The notes: generated by a model from the letters alone, not told the origin. Positions 9,077 through 17,370 are shown, counted from the stretch's first letter. The stretch: DNA of 64,000 bases from DAOUJI01 sp965219565 (GCA_965219565.1 OZ244780.1:2728001-2792000), one strand, 5' to 3'. Numbers and translations are program-made.

Positions 9077-9631
9077 CTAGCCTGTGAAACTCTTACGGAA
9101 ACGGTAGAGAGTCATTTCCGGCTCGATGGGGGAAACGGGCATGTAGCCCACTTCCTCCACCTTGGCGACAATGAACCAGGGGCCAGGAGTCTCCAGAGCG
9201 GTCCTCAGCGCAAGCTCCAAGTCCTCGACCGCGCGCACCGTAGCTGTCTGGGTGATGCCGCAGGATTGGGCCACCTGTTCCAGGTCCGTCCTGACGGCGG
9301 TGTGGCTGGGTTGGTGGCCCGTTTGGCCCCACTCCTGGTTGTCCCACACTATGATGATCAGGTTGGACGGGTACTCGCGGCCAACGGTGGCCACTCCGCC
9401 CAAGTTCATCAGCATGGAGCCGTCGCCGTCCAGGGATATGACCTTTTCACTGGTGGACAGCGCAACTCCTAGGGCAATGGACGAGCATAGGCCCATGGCG
9501 CCGTAGGTGTAGAAGTTGCGGTCTCGGTGTCCGGCGTGCCACAGCTCGTCTGTGGTCGGCCCCAGGTTGCTCACGATGGGGCTGTCTCCCACCAGGCCCA
9601 ACACCAGCTTGGTTGCTTCGAACCTATGCAA
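9077..9631 (-). CDS. ThDP-dependent decarboxylase, beta (ThDP-binding) subunit
   Basis: 184-residue protein equal to the C-terminal pyrophosphate-binding domain of ThDP enzymes. The cofactor motif starts at GDGSMLMNLGG and ends with the Asn of WDNQEWG. NLGPTTDELWHAG and YTYGAMGLCSSIALGVALS match the small-subunit architecture of sulfopyruvate decarboxylase (ComE) and phosphonopyruvate decarboxylase. It overlaps the alpha subunit gene by 8 bp, so the two should form one enzyme. The substrate (sulfopyruvate, phosphonopyruvate or another 2-oxoacid) cannot be settled from sequence. Confidence 0.85.
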   Translation of the reverse strand: MHRFEATKLVLGLVGDSPIVSNLGPTTDELWHAGHRDRNFYTYGAMGLCSSIALGVALSTSEKVISLDGDGSMLMNLGGVATVGREYPSNLIIIVWDNQEWGQTGHQPSHTAVRTDLEQVAQSCGITQTATVRAVEDLELALRTALETPGPWFIVAKVEEVGYMPVSPIEPEMTLYRFRKSFTG

Positions 9632-10133
9632 TCTTGCCCCCGTGGAGAAGGGGAGTCAGGCATAGGGCCACCGGCTGTCGCGAGGCATAGCAAAGTTGCA
9701 TTGCGCCTTTGACGGTCCGGTCGAGGCCTTCCTCCTCGGTGATTGTGTAGTGGGGCAGGCCGAAAAGGTCCAGGATTGGCCGAGTCGCCTTCCCCATCGG
9801 GACCTGGGCGATATTGAACTCTCCCAAGTCTCCTCTCATGTTGATGAAGAAAGGAATGGGCGTGCGGAAGGGCACGCAGAGGCTGGCCACTGCATTGATG
9901 CTGTTGCCGAAACCGCTGGACTGCATGAAAACCGCCGACTTCCGTCCCGCGGCGTAAGCTCCCACGGCGATGCCCACAGCCTCCTCTTCCCTGGCGGCGT
10001 AGACCACGTGGAAGTAGGGGTCCTCCTCCATTAGAGGGATGATCTGTCCGATGTTGACGTCGGGCACAAAGGTGATCAAGGAAATGTCCGACTCTTTGAG
10101 ACAATCAACGATGGTCTGGGCCCAGCGAGCCAT
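9624..10133 (-). CDS. ThDP-dependent decarboxylase, alpha (pyrimidine-binding) subunit
   Basis: 169-residue N-terminal ThDP domain. The catalytic Glu that activates the cofactor lies in YAAREEEAVGIAVGAYAAG. MQSSGFGNSINAVAS and NMRGDLGEFN are typical of the sulfopyruvate decarboxylase alpha subunit (ComD) and of split phosphonopyruvate decarboxylases. A good ribosome binding site (AAGGAGAA) precedes the ATG. It pairs with the overlapping beta gene. No coenzyme M or phosphonate biosynthesis gene is nearby, so a catabolic or unrecognised role is possible. Confidence 0.85.
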   Translation of the reverse strand: MARWAQTIVDCLKESDISLITFVPDVNIGQIIPLMEEDPYFHVVYAAREEEAVGIAVGAYAAGRKSAVFMQSSGFGNSINAVASLCVPFRTPIPFFINMRGDLGEFNIAQVPMGKATRPILDLFGLPHYTITEEEGLDRTVKGAMQLCYASRQPVALCLTPLLHGGKIA

Positions 10134-10221
10134 GATTCTCCTTCAAGGTCGGGTTGGGTGCGTCGAATCCGAGGTCATTGGCCAAGGGGGAATATATCAG
10201 CAGGCCATTAGTATGTCAAAG

Positions 10222-10260
10222 CTGCGGGCCTTCGACAGGCTCAGGCCGAACGGGGTAGAG
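10222..10260. repeat. Dispersed TTCGACAGGCTCAGGCCGAACGG repeat, single arm
   Basis: The intergenic sequence GCCTTCGACAGGCTCAGGC, followed by CGAACGG, matches one arm of the longer inverted repeat at 53031-53115. It sits between the decarboxylase and ABC exporter genes and has no coding potential of its own. Confidence 0.6.
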
Positions 10261-10316
10261 GGCGGCCCAGGTGTTAAAGGGCTGACAGACACTCAGGATG
10301 AACTGTGGAACGTCGG

Positions 10317-12116
10317 TCAGTCCTGGGTGTTAAGAGCGTATAGGCGGGCGTAGAGGCCCTTCTGCTCCAGGAGCTCTTGGTGACTACCCTGCTCAACGAC
10401 GCTTCCTTGGTCCATCACAACCACACGGTCCGCCCTGCGGATGGTCGAAAAGCGGTGGGCGATGATGATGGAGGTCCTTCCCTCTAGGACCCGCTCCAGC
10501 CCGTTCTGGACCATCAGCTCCGTCTTTGAGTCCACGGAGGCCGTGGCCTCATCCAGCACTACAATCTTCGGCTGGGCGACCAGGGCCCTGGCCAGGGATA
10601 TCAGCTGTCGCTGGCCCGGGCTGAAGTTTATTCCCCGCTCCTCGACCTGAGCGTCGTAGCCCGCTTCCAGCTGTTGTATGAACCCGTGGGCGCCGACCGC
10701 CCGGGACGCCTGGATGACCTCTTCATCGGAAGCGTCAGGATTGGCGAACCGGATGTTGTCCATGATCGTGCCCGAAAACAGAAACGGCTCCTGGCTCACT
10801 ACGCTGACCTGGTGGTTCAGGCTGGTTCTCGCTACGTCGCGTACGTCATGGCCGTCGACGAGCACACGTCCGTCGGTTACGTCATACAAGCGGGAAATAA
10901 GAGAGGCCAACGTAGTTTTACCCGCCCCTGTAGGCCCGGCCAGCGCGACCCTCTCTCCCGGTCGGATGACGAGGTTAACGTCCTTGAGCACAGGCATTCC
11001 GGGGATGTAGTGAAAGCTGACTCCCTCATAGCACACTTCTCCCATGAGGGGCGGCAATGGAGCGGCGCCAGGCTTGTCCTGTATCAACGGCTCCGTGTCG
11101 AGAATCTCGAAGATGTGCCGGCCAGAAGCCACGGCCCTTTGGAGTTGCCCGTACTGCATGGTGAGGGAGCGTATGGGGTCGAAGAAACGTTGGATGTACA
11201 GGGCGAACGCCACCAGCACTCCCACCACCTCGATGTTCCCGTCCAACACCATGAGTCCGCCGAAGATTATCACCAACGCAGTAGACACCGCCGAAACAAG
11301 CTCCACCGACGGGTTCAGAGCCGCGGACAGCCGCGTGGCGTTCATGCTGGTGTCCACGTAGCGCCGGTTGGCGTCGTCGAACTGACGGAGGTTCTCGTCC
11401 TGCCGGTCCAGACTCTGAATTACCCGCATTCCCGAAATGTTCTCCTGCAGCTCCGAGTTTACGTGGGCCACTTCACGACGCACTCGCATGAAGGTCCGCA
11501 GGGCATATCGCTGCCACAAGACCATCATGACCAGCAGAACAGGCACCACCGAGAAGGTGATCAAGGCCAGTTCCGCGTTCATCAGGAGCATAGCCACTAC
11601 GATTCCCACCAAGACGACCATATCGCTCAACACCAGGACGAATATGGAAAGGAATTCCTGGAGCTGCTGGACGTCGTTCTGGACCCGCGACATGATGCCG
11701 CCCACCTCAGCACGGTCGTAGTAAGACATGGACAGCCGCTGGAGATGGTCGAAGGTGGCCCTTCGAAGCCTAAGCAGCAGGTTTTGCCCCACCCTGGACA
11801 TGGTGGCCAGGTGTATGAAGTTGCTGAAGTATCCGACCACGGCGTTGACGGCCAGCAGAATCGCCGCCATGCGGAGGCCGTCGGCGTCCCGGTGGGCCAC
11901 CACGCTGTCGATGGCCCGCTCGATGAGCCAGGGGGCAGCCACCACCGTGCCGGAAAAGATGAACATGGCCGCCACGGACACAATGACCTTGCCCTTGTCA
12001 GGCTTGACGAAGGCCATCATGCGGAAGACCAGCCGGTAGTCGTAGCCTTGCCGGTTTTCCGCAGCCTCGGCCGCGGCGCCCATCCGCCGATGGATTGCTC
12101 TGCTGCCGCTCCTCAT
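10317..12116 (-). CDS. ABC exporter half-transporter, catalytic partner
   Basis: 599-residue fused transmembrane and nucleotide-binding protein (type IV ABC exporter). About six helices lie within residues 30-330, then the NBD has Walker A GPTGAGKTT, Walker B VVLDEATASVD with the catalytic Glu, and the switch His in IIAHRFST. The ABC signature is FSPGQRQ instead of LSGGQ. The neighbouring subunit has a normal signature but lacks the catalytic Glu, so the two together give one competent and one degenerate ATP site, as in heterodimeric exporters. The genes overlap as ATGA. The substrate is unknown; multidrug or lipid export is usual. Confidence 0.93.
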   Translation of the reverse strand: MRSGSRAIHRRMGAAAEAAENRQGYDYRLVFRMMAFVKPDKGKVIVSVAAMFIFSGTVVAAPWLIERAIDSVVAHRDADGLRMAAILLAVNAVVGYFSNFIHLATMSRVGQNLLLRLRRATFDHLQRLSMSYYDRAEVGGIMSRVQNDVQQLQEFLSIFVLVLSDMVVLVGIVVAMLLMNAELALITFSVVPVLLVMMVLWQRYALRTFMRVRREVAHVNSELQENISGMRVIQSLDRQDENLRQFDDANRRYVDTSMNATRLSAALNPSVELVSAVSTALVIIFGGLMVLDGNIEVVGVLVAFALYIQRFFDPIRSLTMQYGQLQRAVASGRHIFEILDTEPLIQDKPGAAPLPPLMGEVCYEGVSFHYIPGMPVLKDVNLVIRPGERVALAGPTGAGKTTLASLISRLYDVTDGRVLVDGHDVRDVARTSLNHQVSVVSQEPFLFSGTIMDNIRFANPDASDEEVIQASRAVGAHGFIQQLEAGYDAQVEERGINFSPGQRQLISLARALVAQPKIVVLDEATASVDSKTELMVQNGLERVLEGRTSIIIAHRFSTIRRADRVVVMDQGSVVEQGSHQELLEQKGLYARLYALNTQD

Positions 12117-14140
12117 AGCGTCCGACCCCGACCGTCAGCTCTATCCCCAGCCCACGTTCCGTCCGCCAGGTCCCCTTCCATCTCCAGCTGTATCCTGTAT
12201 ATCTCCCGGTAGAGGCCGTTCAGGGCCATCAACTCCTCGTGTGTGCCCCTCTCCACGATCCGGCCGCCCTCCATGACAAGGACGAGGTCGGCTTTTCTGA
12301 CGGCGCTTATCCTGTGGGTGATTGCGATGGTGGTGCGGCCCTTCATCACCTCTTCCAGGGCCCGCTGTATCAGGGCCTCCGTGTCCACATCGACGCTGGA
12401 GGTGGAGTCGTCCAGCAGCAGGACGGGAGGGTCCATCAGCAGCGTCCGGGCAAGGGCGACCCGCTGGCGTTGGCCGCCGGAAAGGGTGATTCCCCGCTCG
12501 CCCACCAGGGTCTCGTACTTGTCGGGAAGGCTGTCGATGAAGTCGTGTATCTGGGCCGACCTGGCCGCCTCTATCACATCCTCCAGGGGGGCGTTAGGCA
12601 CTCCGTAGGCGATGTTCTCCCTGATGGTCGCGGCGAACAGGAACACGTCCTGGGGGACGATGGCCACGTTTCTTCGCAGGCTGCGCAGGTTCAGGTCTCG
12701 AACGTCCACGTTGTCCAGGGTGATTCGCCCCGACGTTACGTCGTAGAACCGGGGAATAAGGGACACCATGGCGCTCTTGCCGCTTCCGGGCGCTCCCAGG
12801 ACCGCCACTCGTTGACCGGGTTCTATAGTCAGGTGGATGTCGCGGAGGACTTCGGGTTGGGACTCTGATTCCCCCTCACCCTGACCCTCTCCCGCCGGGG
12901 GAGAGGGGATGTTTGCCCCCTCGCCTGATTCCCCCTCACCCTGACCTGATTCCCCTGATGCCCCCTCACCCTGGCCCTCTCCCGCGGGGGGAGAGGGGAT
13001 GGATTCCTTCTCGCCTGGTTCCCCCTCACCCTGACCCTCTCCCGCAAGGGGAGAGGGGAGTGGGGGGCCGTAGTGGAAGCGCACGGCCTCGAAGGCCACG
13101 CGTCCTTCGGCTCGCTCCCCGTTGTTAAGCAATGGGGCATCCACCTTCTCCTGGACGGGCGATTGGGCGTCGATGACGTAGAAGATGCGGCCCCCGGCGG
13201 CTATGGCCCTGGCGAAGTTGTTGACCACCCACCCGGACATCCGTATGGGGAACACCAGAAGTCCCATGTAGAGGACGAACTGGGTAAGCTCGCCGGGAGT
13301 CAGCCCCAGGAACAGGCCGGCTCCGGCGTCGTAGCCGTTGATGATCTTGCTGCCGCCGTACCAGACCACCAGGGCCGTCACCAATGTAAAGAGCATGTTC
13401 AGCAGCGACGAGTTTGCCGCGTGAAGCCGGCTGACGGCGAAGGTCTTTTCGGAGACGACGGCAGCGGCCTCGCCGAACTTCTCCATCTGCCGCTCTTCGG
13501 CGCCGAAAGTCTTGACGACTCTCATCCCCGACAGGTTTTCCTGGAGGACGGTGGACATTCGACCGGTGTCTTGTTGGACTTCCTGCCACATGCGTCTGAA
13601 CCTGCGGCTCACAGTCACAGCGATGTACACAGCCGCCGGAACGGCCGCCAAGCCGAGCAGGCCCAGGTCCCAGGATATGGTGATGAGCAAGACCGACACG
13701 GCCACAAGCAGCGCGAGTATGTGGACGGAGTATATGAGACCGAAAGACACGAACCAGCGGATGCTCTCCACGTCGGCGGCGGCCCTGGACATCAGGTCTC
13801 CGGTCTTGTGCCGATCGTGGAAGGCGTAGCTGAGGGCCTGGAGGCGTGCCAGGAAGTTGTGGCGAAGCCGGTAGGCCACGTGCTGGGAGATGTACTCGGA
13901 GAAGTAGGTCTGCCCGTAGTGGAAAGCTCCGGCGGCCAGGCTTATCACCAGCACTGTTGCGGCCAGCCATATCAGCACACCGGAATCGCCGCTTTCCAGG
14001 ACTGTGTCAATCCCGATGCCGAGCAGACGAGGAATCGCGAGTGAAAGGAGGGTGGAGCCTATGAGGCAGACGTATGCCAGGACCAGGCGGAAGGGAGAGA
14101 TGCGCAGGGCGTATCCTGCCAGTCGGAGGAGAATGCCCAT
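12113..14140 (-). CDS. ABC exporter half-transporter with in-frame repeat insert
   Basis: 675-residue exporter subunit, about 70 residues longer than usual. It has TM helices within 15-300 and an NBD with Walker A GAPGSGKSA, a normal LSGGQRQ signature, and Walker B LLLDDSTSSVD, where Asp replaces the catalytic Glu. Residues about 358-428 are a Gly/Glu/Pro/Ser-rich repeat (units of PSPPAGEGQGEG) encoded by the palindromic GC-rich repeat at 12873-13066. The insert splits VRFHYG from VLRDIHLTI, a surface turn at the start of the NBD, so it is probably tolerated. A truncated near-copy lies at 19692-21378. Confidence 0.92.
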   Translation of the reverse strand: MGILLRLAGYALRISPFRLVLAYVCLIGSTLLSLAIPRLLGIGIDTVLESGDSGVLIWLAATVLVISLAAGAFHYGQTYFSEYISQHVAYRLRHNFLARLQALSYAFHDRHKTGDLMSRAAADVESIRWFVSFGLIYSVHILALLVAVSVLLITISWDLGLLGLAAVPAAVYIAVTVSRRFRRMWQEVQQDTGRMSTVLQENLSGMRVVKTFGAEERQMEKFGEAAAVVSEKTFAVSRLHAANSSLLNMLFTLVTALVVWYGGSKIINGYDAGAGLFLGLTPGELTQFVLYMGLLVFPIRMSGWVVNNFARAIAAGGRIFYVIDAQSPVQEKVDAPLLNNGERAEGRVAFEAVRFHYGPPLPSPLAGEGQGEGEPGEKESIPSPPAGEGQGEGASGESGQGEGESGEGANIPSPPAGEGQGEGESESQPEVLRDIHLTIEPGQRVAVLGAPGSGKSAMVSLIPRFYDVTSGRITLDNVDVRDLNLRSLRRNVAIVPQDVFLFAATIRENIAYGVPNAPLEDVIEAARSAQIHDFIDSLPDKYETLVGERGITLSGGQRQRVALARTLLMDPPVLLLDDSTSSVDVDTEALIQRALEEVMKGRTTIAITHRISAVRKADLVLVMEGGRIVERGTHEELMALNGLYREIYRIQLEMEGDLADGTWAGDRADGRGRTL
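12873..13066. repeat. GC-rich palindromic repeat array inside an ABC exporter gene
   Basis: Three full units and one partial unit of the type CCCTCACCCTGACCCTCTCC, each followed by CGC and a run of G then AGAGGGG, lie in tandem with short spacers. Each unit is a hairpin of CCCTCTCCC against GGGAGAGGG. All six frames stay open through the units, which is why the gene is not broken. Related units occur at 20137-20310, 32741-32815 and 46384-46470. Confidence 0.9.
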
Positions 14141-14235
14141 CGGTGCATTATAGCGCCCCCAGGCGGCGTGCGGACGCCGCCCCCGGCCACCCTTTCCTTA
14201 CGAATGCGCCAGCCACCTTTAGGGTTGCCCCGGAA

Positions 14236-14278
14236 GGGCGGCACGGCAACGCTCCTTCCTTAAAGAGCCGTGCCGCCC
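14236..14278. other. Perfect 12-bp inverted repeat upstream of the ABC exporter operon
   Basis: GGGCGGCACGGC (14236-14247) and GCCGTGCCGCCC (14267-14278) form a perfect 12-bp stem with a 19-base loop. There is no T-tract. It lies in a 360-bp gene-free stretch (14141-14500) whose first 60 bases are shared with the upstream flank of the truncated ABC copy. Beyond a weaker CCTTCA/TGAAGG pair at about 14287-14316, I see nothing else in that stretch. Confidence 0.6.
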
Positions 14279-14500
14279 GTGAGGGGCCTTCAACAGGCCC
14301 GTTCAAGTGAAGGGGCCGTAAAAAGAAAAGGGAACTATATAGTTAACTTCGCAAGCTGGCGGGGCAACGTAGCACACGGCTCAACTCCTGTCAAACGTTT
14401 TGGTAATAGGGGCGGTATAGTGAACTAACGGACTAGCCTCACCCGTGTGGGCGGTTATAGCATTGCCGCAACTGGAGGGGCGGTCCAACGTGGGAGATAA

Positions 14501-15184
14501 TCAGGAATGCAGTGGATGGCCTTGTCTGTTGGAGAGGTTGGCAATCCATTGAATGCAGCGATCGACGCTCTTTGAAACCGTCTCCGGCTGTCGCCTAGGA
14601 TGACGCTGGTAACGGTGATGATTGTACTCTACCAATCTCTTTTCAAGTCGCGCAATATGCATTTCCGTCGTTTTTAAGTACACAAAGATGGTGCTAAGAC
14701 AAAGCAAGGCAAGAGTGCTGAATCCAATAAACACCCAGAAGGATGCGAACCCCGTTTCAATGCCAGGCACTTGCCAATGGATGATGCGTGTTGTGCCAGC
14801 AGAGAGCACTAACAATATTGATATGGGCAGTATATGTATGCTAAGTGCTGTTAATCGTACCCACAATGATGGTTTGTACTCTGGTGGGTCCAGTTGGGGA
14901 ACCCCCATTTGGTCCAATTGGTCACTTATTCTCTCAATGCGATAGCTGAACTTGTCCACCCAACGACTGATAAACCGCATTGCTAACAGTGAGAGGGGAA
15001 AGCCACAACGAACACTGACACCCAAAGATATGCACATTATCAGCCCATGAGATGCCGCCTGGTCCAAAGGCCTTCCCAACGAAAAAGAGGCAATGCTTGC
15101 AACAACTCCGGCGATAAGCACTACGCCCCAGATCTTGGGATCGGTGTATGCAATGTCTCGTATAATGCTTTTAACGGGCGTCAT
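14501..15184 (-). CDS. Hypothetical four-helix membrane protein
   Basis: 227-residue protein of unknown function. I chose the ATG at 15184 because GGAGG lies 9 bases upstream; the open frame extends to 15229 but would overlap the upstream gene further. Four hydrophobic segments are visible, at about residues 18-36, 45-63, 110-130 and 145-170. Between the second and third is a charged loop with IERISDQLDQMG, and the tail is basic and His-rich. It overlaps the preceding small membrane protein gene, so they form a pair. GC content is lower than in the flanking exporter genes, as for the rest of this island. Confidence 0.65.
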   Translation of the reverse strand: MTPVKSIIRDIAYTDPKIWGVVLIAGVVASIASFSLGRPLDQAASHGLIMCISLGVSVRCGFPLSLLAMRFISRWVDKFSYRIERISDQLDQMGVPQLDPPEYKPSLWVRLTALSIHILPISILLVLSAGTTRIIHWQVPGIETGFASFWVFIGFSTLALLCLSTIFVYLKTTEMHIARLEKRLVEYNHHRYQRHPRRQPETVSKSVDRCIQWIANLSNRQGHPLHS

Positions 15185-15500
15185 AATGACGGTCCTCCGC
15201 CTGTAACGAACGCATTGATTGTATGGCATCGTTTATAGAGTCCCAAATGCCATACACCAAGACGACAACGGCCCCTCCACCAGCTGCAACATAAGAAACT
15301 AATTTAATAATATCATAGATGCGCGACTCATCGGGCACCATAAGCCCTGTTACCGCTACGACGCACCATCCAGCTCCAGCGGCCATACACGCGATGGCCA
15401 ACGTTATAGACAAACGTAGCCCTGAACGCACTAGGCGATGCAAGGCTATCCATAATTCACGTTGAATCATAGCAACCGGAGGCATCATAGGCTCTGGCAT
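15171..15500 (-). CDS. Hypothetical small membrane protein
   Basis: 109-residue protein, or 99 residues if the internal Met at 15470 is the start. Two or three hydrophobic stretches (about residues 28-53 and 68-88) surround a polar loop with PDESRIYDIIK, and the tail is charged. Its stop overlaps the start region of the following four-helix membrane protein gene by 14 bases, suggesting co-translation and a two-component membrane assembly. No family recognised. Confidence 0.55.
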   Translation of the reverse strand: MPEPMMPPVAMIQRELWIALHRLVRSGLRLSITLAIACMAAGAGWCVVAVTGLMVPDESRIYDIIKLVSYVAAGGGAVVVLVYGIWDSINDAIQSMRSLQAEDRHYDAR

Positions 15501-15692
15501 TCCCGGTGGTCAAGTTAGTGACTCTACCGCTGCCGCCTATAATCCTAGCCGCTCCTTACCCCATCAGGTCCCGGAGTAGCGTGCCGTTCGAGTCTCGCCA
15601 AAGCTGATGCCCATAGGCCCCATTCAATATGGAGGGCGATGGTACTTGATAATGGAGAGAACTAAGGAGAGGGAAGTGCATAACTCCCCCAA

Positions 15693-15751
15693 TAGCTGAT
15701 TTCAGCTAACATCACCCCAGCAGTAGTGCCAATTGGAATACCGTGGTATTC
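15693..15751. promoter_or_regulatory. Two perfect 7-2-7 palindromes upstream of the ParB/methylase module
   Basis: TAGCTGA-TT-TCAGCTA (15693-15708) and GAATACC-GT-GGTATTC (15736-15751) are both perfect palindromes with 7-bp arms and a 2-bp centre, starting 43 bp apart. They differ in sequence, so one protein would not obviously bind both. They may be operators or relics of insertion sequence ends. The rest of the gap 15501-15779 shows nothing recognisable. Confidence 0.45.
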
Positions 15752-15779
15752 TCGCTGCGGTTGGTTACTGCTTACTGCG

Positions 15780-15935
15780 TATTCTATTTTTAGGGGCACT
15801 CACCACCACATCAACCGCCAGCACCTAGACCGCCGCGCCGTGAAGTTTGAGGAGCGGCACAACAACGCCCAGGCGGACACGATTGACCAGGTGACCGACC
15901 TGATCCAAAGCATGTACGTCAGGAGATGTACATAG
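15780..15935 (+). pseudogene. C-terminal remnant of an ISXO2/IS1595-family transposase
   Basis: The frame reads FRGTHHHINRQHLDRRAVKF, then EERHNNAQADTIDQVTDLIQ. This matches the conserved end of ISXO2-like DDE transposases, in which a GTxHHxxxxHLxRYxxEFxxRxN motif follows the catalytic core. The DDE residues and the rest of the gene are absent, so it is a dead fragment of roughly 50 codons. It marks past insertion-sequence activity at the edge of the ParB/methylase module, which begins 60 bp downstream on the same strand. Confidence 0.75.
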
Positions 15936-15995
15936 GCTCTTGTAGCAAGGGCTGCATGCTGCATTAGGAGCAAAGCAAACGGAGATCCTAGAAAT

Positions 15996-17327
15996 ATGCC
16001 TGACTACTTGATGGTGCCTGTCACAACCCTCTTGGTAGATCAACTGAATCCGCGCCTATCCCAGCCAAACACTGGGCAGCGAGATACGATACGCGCCCTA
16101 GCGAGAGTTCAAGGCCGTAAGCTAATAGGACTAGCCCAAGATATCTTGGATAACGGTCTGAACCCAAGCGACCTGACAATCGTCACGCCTTATGGAGGAG
16201 ATGCCGGCCGTTACGTCGTATTGGACGGTAATCGACGTTTGACGGCGTTACGGGCACTGGAGAATCCTGAATTGCTGGCCGATGCAGTTGCCCTGAACGT
16301 GTACAACGCCATCCGGCGACTGGCAGCTAGTTATCGAAATTCTCCGATAAACGAAATTCAGTGTGTTGTGTTCGACGAACGCGCCGAGGCAAATCATTGG
16401 ATTGAGCTACGTAATACTGGCGAGCGCGGAGGTGCTGGACCAGTTCAATGGGGTTCTGACGAAACCGACAGGTTCCGGACGCGTACAGGAGGGCAACCTA
16501 ACTTGGCTACTCAAGTCCTAGATTTTCTGGAGAATCGGGGGGACATAACACCGGAGCAACGCCTAGATACAGCTACGACTACATTGACCCGTATCCTCGG
16601 TTCGCCAGACATCCGACCGAAACTGGGATTGGAGCACTCTAACCACACTTTGTTTGCTGTCGGAGAGTTAGACGATGTTGCCAAAGCACTAACGTACGTC
16701 GTCACTGAAATCAGCGAACGCAGGTTGGATGTTACCCATGTCTACACGAAACAACAACGCAATGAATTTGCAAACCAGTTGCCCTCAGAAATAACTGTCA
16801 CCCACGTCTCCAGTCTAGGTAGTGGCACCCCATTGCGAACTACTGTAGACCCGAGCGGCGCGAGAGAAGAACGTTCAAGTCGCCAACAGCCTAAACCTCC
16901 TCGTCATCGCCTGATTCCAGACGAATGTGCACTCAATGTAACCGACCCTCGAATCCACGACATCGAAAAGGAGTTACGGGTACTAAGTCTCCACAGAAAC
17001 CCTAACGCCGTAGCAGTCCTGTTCAGGGTATTCATCGAACTGAGCGTGGACTCTTACATTGTCAGGGAAGGAATAACTATACCTGAGAAAGCGAATTTGC
17101 GGACGAAGCTCAATAAGGCCGCGGATCACTTGGTCCAGCGCCAGAAGCTCATCAAAGCGCAGGCAATGCCAGTTAGGCGAGCGGCATCTAAAGATTCATT
17201 CCTGGGGCCGTCGGTTACCTTGATGAACCAATGGGTTCACAATCAGCATATGTCTCCGGTTGGCACAGACCTGCGATCCCACTGGAACGATCTCCAACCC
17301 TTCGTGACTGCTATGTGGGCACCGTGA
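15996..17327 (+). CDS. ParB/Srx-domain protein
   Basis: 443-residue protein. The N-terminal third looks like a ParB/Srx-fold domain: VTTLLVDQLNPRLSQPN, then GRYVVLDGNRRLTALRALEN near residues 72-92, where the DGNRR motif corresponds to the nucleotide-binding box of ParB-like proteins. The middle is unassigned. The C-terminal 130 residues (from about 310: LRVLSLHRNPNAVAVLFRVF) look like a helical domain. It is not a chromosome-partition ParB: there is no parA and no HTH I can recognise. A DNA adenine methylase follows 43 bp downstream on the same strand, with a palindrome between them. A DNA-modification or defence role is inference. Confidence 0.75.
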   Translation: MPDYLMVPVTTLLVDQLNPRLSQPNTGQRDTIRALARVQGRKLIGLAQDILDNGLNPSDLTIVTPYGGDAGRYVVLDGNRRLTALRALENPELLADAVALNVYNAIRRLAASYRNSPINEIQCVVFDERAEANHWIELRNTGERGGAGPVQWGSDETDRFRTRTGGQPNLATQVLDFLENRGDITPEQRLDTATTTLTRILGSPDIRPKLGLEHSNHTLFAVGELDDVAKALTYVVTEISERRLDVTHVYTKQQRNEFANQLPSEITVTHVSSLGSGTPLRTTVDPSGAREERSSRQQPKPPRHRLIPDECALNVTDPRIHDIEKELRVLSLHRNPNAVAVLFRVFIELSVDSYIVREGITIPEKANLRTKLNKAADHLVQRQKLIKAQAMPVRRAASKDSFLGPSVTLMNQWVHNQHMSPVGTDLRSHWNDLQPFVTAMWAP

Positions 17328-17329
17328 TA

Positions 17330-17347
17330 GAGATATGGCCATATCTC
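17330..17347. promoter_or_regulatory. Perfect 18-bp palindrome between the ParB-like and methylase genes
   Basis: GAGATATGGCCATATCTC is an uninterrupted perfect palindrome beginning three bases after the ParB-like stop codon and ending 23 bp before the methylase ATG. It has no GATC core and no T-tract, so an operator or RNA-processing site fits better than a terminator. Confidence 0.6.
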
Positions 17348-17370
17348 ACATTTTGACGTAGGATACCCTC

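Noticed and set aside
10674..12212. A 512-codon open frame antisense to the ABC exporter gene, and similar long antisense frames at 30659-32752 and 4110-5192
   Set aside because: Their products are His/Arg/Gln-rich with no recognisable domain and mirror the third-position GC bias of clear genes on the other strand; they are shadows.
12873..13066. CRISPR-like tandem repeats
   Set aside because: Units are self-complementary, spacers are short and irregular, and the array lies in frame inside a gene; no cas genes are present.
15575..15610. GTTCGAGTC resembling a tRNA T-loop (possible tRNA remnant or attachment site)
   Set aside because: The flanking bases do not form a T-stem and no acceptor or anticodon arm can be drawn.
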